From assembly GCF_017311575.1 (NCBI RefSeq), contig NZ_JAFFQY010000063.1, forward strand, positions 151,894-215,893: a DNA stretch of 64,000 nt, in the 5' to 3' direction. The notes under the pieces were generated by a model that was not told where the DNA came from, ran no database searches, and was given only the letters and a program-made list of their open reading frames with translations. The position numbers and the translations under genes are program-made. Of this stretch, positions 61,930-64,000 are shown one piece after another; the first letter of the stretch is position 1, and the number at the start of each line of letters is the position of its first letter. The stretch comes from Roseococcus thiosulfatophilus (GTDB lineage Bacteria > Pseudomonadota > Alphaproteobacteria > Acetobacterales > Acetobacteraceae).

Positions 61930-64000
61930 ATGCGAATGGACATCGCGCGCCGCGCCATCGAGAACCCCATCCACACCTGGATGCTGGTGCTGGCCTGCCT
62001 GCTGGGCGGCTGGTGGGGCATTTCCACCATCGGCCGGCTGGAGGACCCCGCCTTCACCATCCGCATCGCCGTCGTCGTCACGCAATATCCCGGCGCCACC
62101 GCCGAGGAGGTGGAACGCGAGGTGACGGAGGTACTGGAATCCGCCATCCAGCAGATGCCGCAGCTCGACATCGTCCGCTCCCGGTCGCGGCCGGGCGTGT
62201 CGGAGATTGATGTGGAGCTGCGCTCTACACTGCCCTCCTCCGCCATCGCCCAGGCATGGAACGAGCTGCGCAGCCGCGTGTCCGATGCCCAGGCGGAACT
62301 GCCCTCGGGCGCGGGGCGGCCTTCGGTGAATGATGATTTCGGGGACGTGTTCGGCCTCTACTACGCGGTCACCGCGCCGGGCTTCAACGAGGGCGAGCAG
62401 CGCGAGATCGCGCGGCTGATGCGGCGCGAATTGCTGACGGTGCCAGGCGTCGCCGATGTCGAGGTGGCCGGGCTGGTGGCCGAGGAGATCCTGGTCGAGG
62501 TGACGCAGGAGCGCCTGGCGCGGCTCGGCATCCCGCTCGAAGCGGTGGTGCAGGCGATCCAGAACGAGAATGCCGTCGCCCCCGCGGGCCGGACGCAGGT
62601 GGGCGAGCGCGACCTGCGCCTCGCCCTTCGCCCCAGCCTGGACACGGTGGCGGCCTTGCAGCGCATCCGCATCGGGCGCGCCGGCACCACCGAGCAGATC
62701 GCGCTGCTGGACCTTGCCACCGTCTCGCGCCAGCCGGTGCGCCACCCGCCCCGCATCGTGGCCTTCAACGGCCAGCCCGCCTTCACCCTGGGCGTCTCGG
62801 CCATCGCGGACACGAACATCGTGGATGTGGGGCAGGCGGTGGCCGCGCGGCTGGAGGCGATGGCGCCCTACATCCCGCTCGATGTCGAGCTGCACCCGAT
62901 CTACCAGCAGCACGAGGTGGTGGACGAGGCGATCAACGACTGCATCCTGAACCTGGCCGTCTCGGTCGCCATCGTGGTGGGGGTGCTCTGCCTCTTCATG
63001 GGCTGGCGGGTCGGGCTGGTGGTGGGCGGCACCCTGTTCCTGACCGTGGCGGGCACGGTCTTCGGCATGCGGATCATGGGCCTCGAGATGGAGCGCATCT
63101 CGCTGGGCGCCCTCATCATCGCCATGGGCATGCTGGTGGACAACGCCGTGGTGGTGGCCGAGGGCATGCTGATCAACATGCAGCGTGGCCGCCCGGCGCG
63201 CGAGGCGGCGGCCGAGGCCGCCGGCCGCACGCAGCTGCCGCTGCTGGGCGCCACCGTCATCGGCATCCTGGCCTTCGCCGGCATCGGGCTTTCGCCGGAC
63301 CAGACAGGAGAATTCCTGTTCTCCCTCTTCGCCGTCATCGCCATGTCGCTGCTGTTGAGCTGGCTGCTGGCCGTGACCGTGACGCCGCTCTTCGGCCACT
63401 ACCTGCTGAAGGCAGGCAAGGAGGACGCGACGGACCCCTATGCCGGCCGCACCTATCGTGCCTATCGCGGCCTGCTGGTGACGACGCTGCGCCTGCGCTG
63501 GCTGACCATGGCGGTGCTGGTGGCGCTGACGGGCGCCTCGCTCTGGGCCTTCGGCATGGTGCGCCAGGGCTTCTTCCCGGATTCCAACACGCCCATCTTC
63601 CTGGTGGATTTCCAGCTGCCCCAGGGCACCGACATCCGCGCCACCGACGCGGCCATGGCGCCGATTGACCGCATGATCCTGGAGACGGAGGGCGTGGTCT
63701 CCGTCGCGCGCTTCGTGGGGCAGGGGGCCTCGCGCTTCATGCTCACCTACCAGGGGCAGCGGACAAATCCGGGCTATGGCCAGTTCATCATCCGCGCCGA
63801 GAGCCTGGAGGCCATCACGCGCATGGAGGGCGACCTGGCGCGTCGCATCGCCGCCACCCATCCCGACGCGCAGGTGCGCGTGCAGCGCCTGGTCTTCGGC
63901 CCGGGCGCCGAGGCGCGCATCGCCGCGCGCTTCTCGGGACCCGACGCCGATGTGCTGCGCGCTCTGGCGGATGAGGCGATCGCGCGGCTGGAGGAAGATG
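61930..64000 (+). CDS. RND efflux permease, partial (cut by window end)
   Basis: The first 690 codons of an AcrB/HAE1-related pump, open to the window end; complete members have about 1030. N-terminal MDIARRAIENPIHTWMLVLACLLGG is the first transmembrane helix. Porter-domain pieces YPGATAEEVEREVTEVLE and LPGVADVEVAG-like VPGVADVEVAG are present. The proton-relay helix reads AMGMLVDNAVVVAEG, with one Asp followed by Asn where AcrB has two Asp; this variant occurs in RND subfamilies of unknown substrate. FFPDSNTPIFLVDFQLPQG begins the second half. ATG at 61930 follows the adaptor by three bases. Confidence 0.94.
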   Translation, partial: MRMDIARRAIENPIHTWMLVLACLLGGWWGISTIGRLEDPAFTIRIAVVVTQYPGATAEEVEREVTEVLESAIQQMPQLDIVRSRSRPGVSEIDVELRSTLPSSAIAQAWNELRSRVSDAQAELPSGAGRPSVNDDFGDVFGLYYAVTAPGFNEGEQREIARLMRRELLTVPGVADVEVAGLVAEEILVEVTQERLARLGIPLEAVVQAIQNENAVAPAGRTQVGERDLRLALRPSLDTVAALQRIRIGRAGTTEQIALLDLATVSRQPVRHPPRIVAFNGQPAFTLGVSAIADTNIVDVGQAVAARLEAMAPYIPLDVELHPIYQQHEVVDEAINDCILNLAVSVAIVVGVLCLFMGWRVGLVVGGTLFLTVAGTVFGMRIMGLEMERISLGALIIAMGMLVDNAVVVAEGMLINMQRGRPAREAAAEAAGRTQLPLLGATVIGILAFAGIGLSPDQTGEFLFSLFAVIAMSLLLSWLLAVTVTPLFGHYLLKAGKEDATDPYAGRTYRAYRGLLVTTLRLRWLTMAVLVALTGASLWAFGMVRQGFFPDSNTPIFLVDFQLPQGTDIRATDAAMAPIDRMILETEGVVSVARFVGQGASRFMLTYQGQRTNPGYGQFIIRAESLEAITRMEGDLARRIAATHPDAQVRVQRLVFGPGAEARIAARFSGPDADVLRALADEAIARLEED

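Overview
The window is GC-rich bacterial chromosome and looks like an alphaproteobacterium, probably Acetobacteraceae (Roseomonas/Roseococcus-like). The placement is an inference from gene order: tRNA-Tyr/tRNA-Gly/tuf/tRNA-Trp/secE/nusG; secY-adk-rpsM; rpoA-rplQ without rpsD; an Hda-type DnaA regulator beside polyphosphate kinase; purM-purN next to a tiny aa3-oxidase subunit IV and ndk. Bug/TctC and fused 5-oxoprolinase genes are also frequent in that family. No 16S rRNA is present to settle it.

Layout. (1) 1-3.8 kb: tRNA-Leu(GAG), a polysaccharide pyruvyl transferase gene, tRNA-Tyr(GTA), tRNA-Gly(TCC), the first EF-Tu gene, tRNA-Trp(CCA), secE and nusG. (2) 3.8-4.7 kb: an EamA transporter on the minus strand interrupts the usual nusG-rplK junction. 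(3) 5.0-16.1 kb: rplKAJL-rpoBC. (4) 16.4-32.8 kb: one long run of translation genes, rpsL-rpsG-tuf, then the S10, spc and alpha operons (rpsJ to rplQ, with secY, adk and rpoA), closed by a clear intrinsic terminator. fusA is missing between rpsG and tuf. (5) 32.8-37.2 kb: a flavoprotein, an SDR (minus), yicC, gmk and an AEC-family permease. (6) 37.2-44.1 kb, minus strand: ppx, ppk, hda-like, AI-2E permease, CDP-alcohol phosphatidyltransferase, DUF2066-like secreted protein. (7) 44.2-46.6 kb: purM, purN, a 52-residue CoxIV-like protein, and ndk (minus). (8) 46.7-59.2 kb, plus strand: ABC-F ATPase, methyltransferase, alpha/beta hydrolase, Bug-type binding protein, fused 5-oxoprolinase, AsmA-like protein, M20 peptidase; four of the junctions are 4-base stop/start overlaps. 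(9) 59.3-64.0 kb: a tripartite RND efflux operon (outer membrane factor, adaptor, pump), its pump gene cut off by the window end, preceded by a perfect 22-bp palindrome.

How it works together. The left half makes the core gene-expression machinery (ribosomal proteins, RNA polymerase beta, beta' and alpha, EF-Tu, NusG, Sec translocon, adenylate kinase). The right half is general housekeeping (polyphosphate, phospholipid and purine metabolism, replication control) and ends in envelope and transport functions.

I found no insertion sequence, prophage, CRISPR array, toxin-antitoxin pair or recognisable defence system, and nothing I would call a new multi-gene system. The best leads are a probable CTG start of purM, the orphan palindrome before the RND operon, the missing fusA, two EF-Tu genes that look identical base for base with sharp boundaries, and a possible leaderless ABC-F transcript.
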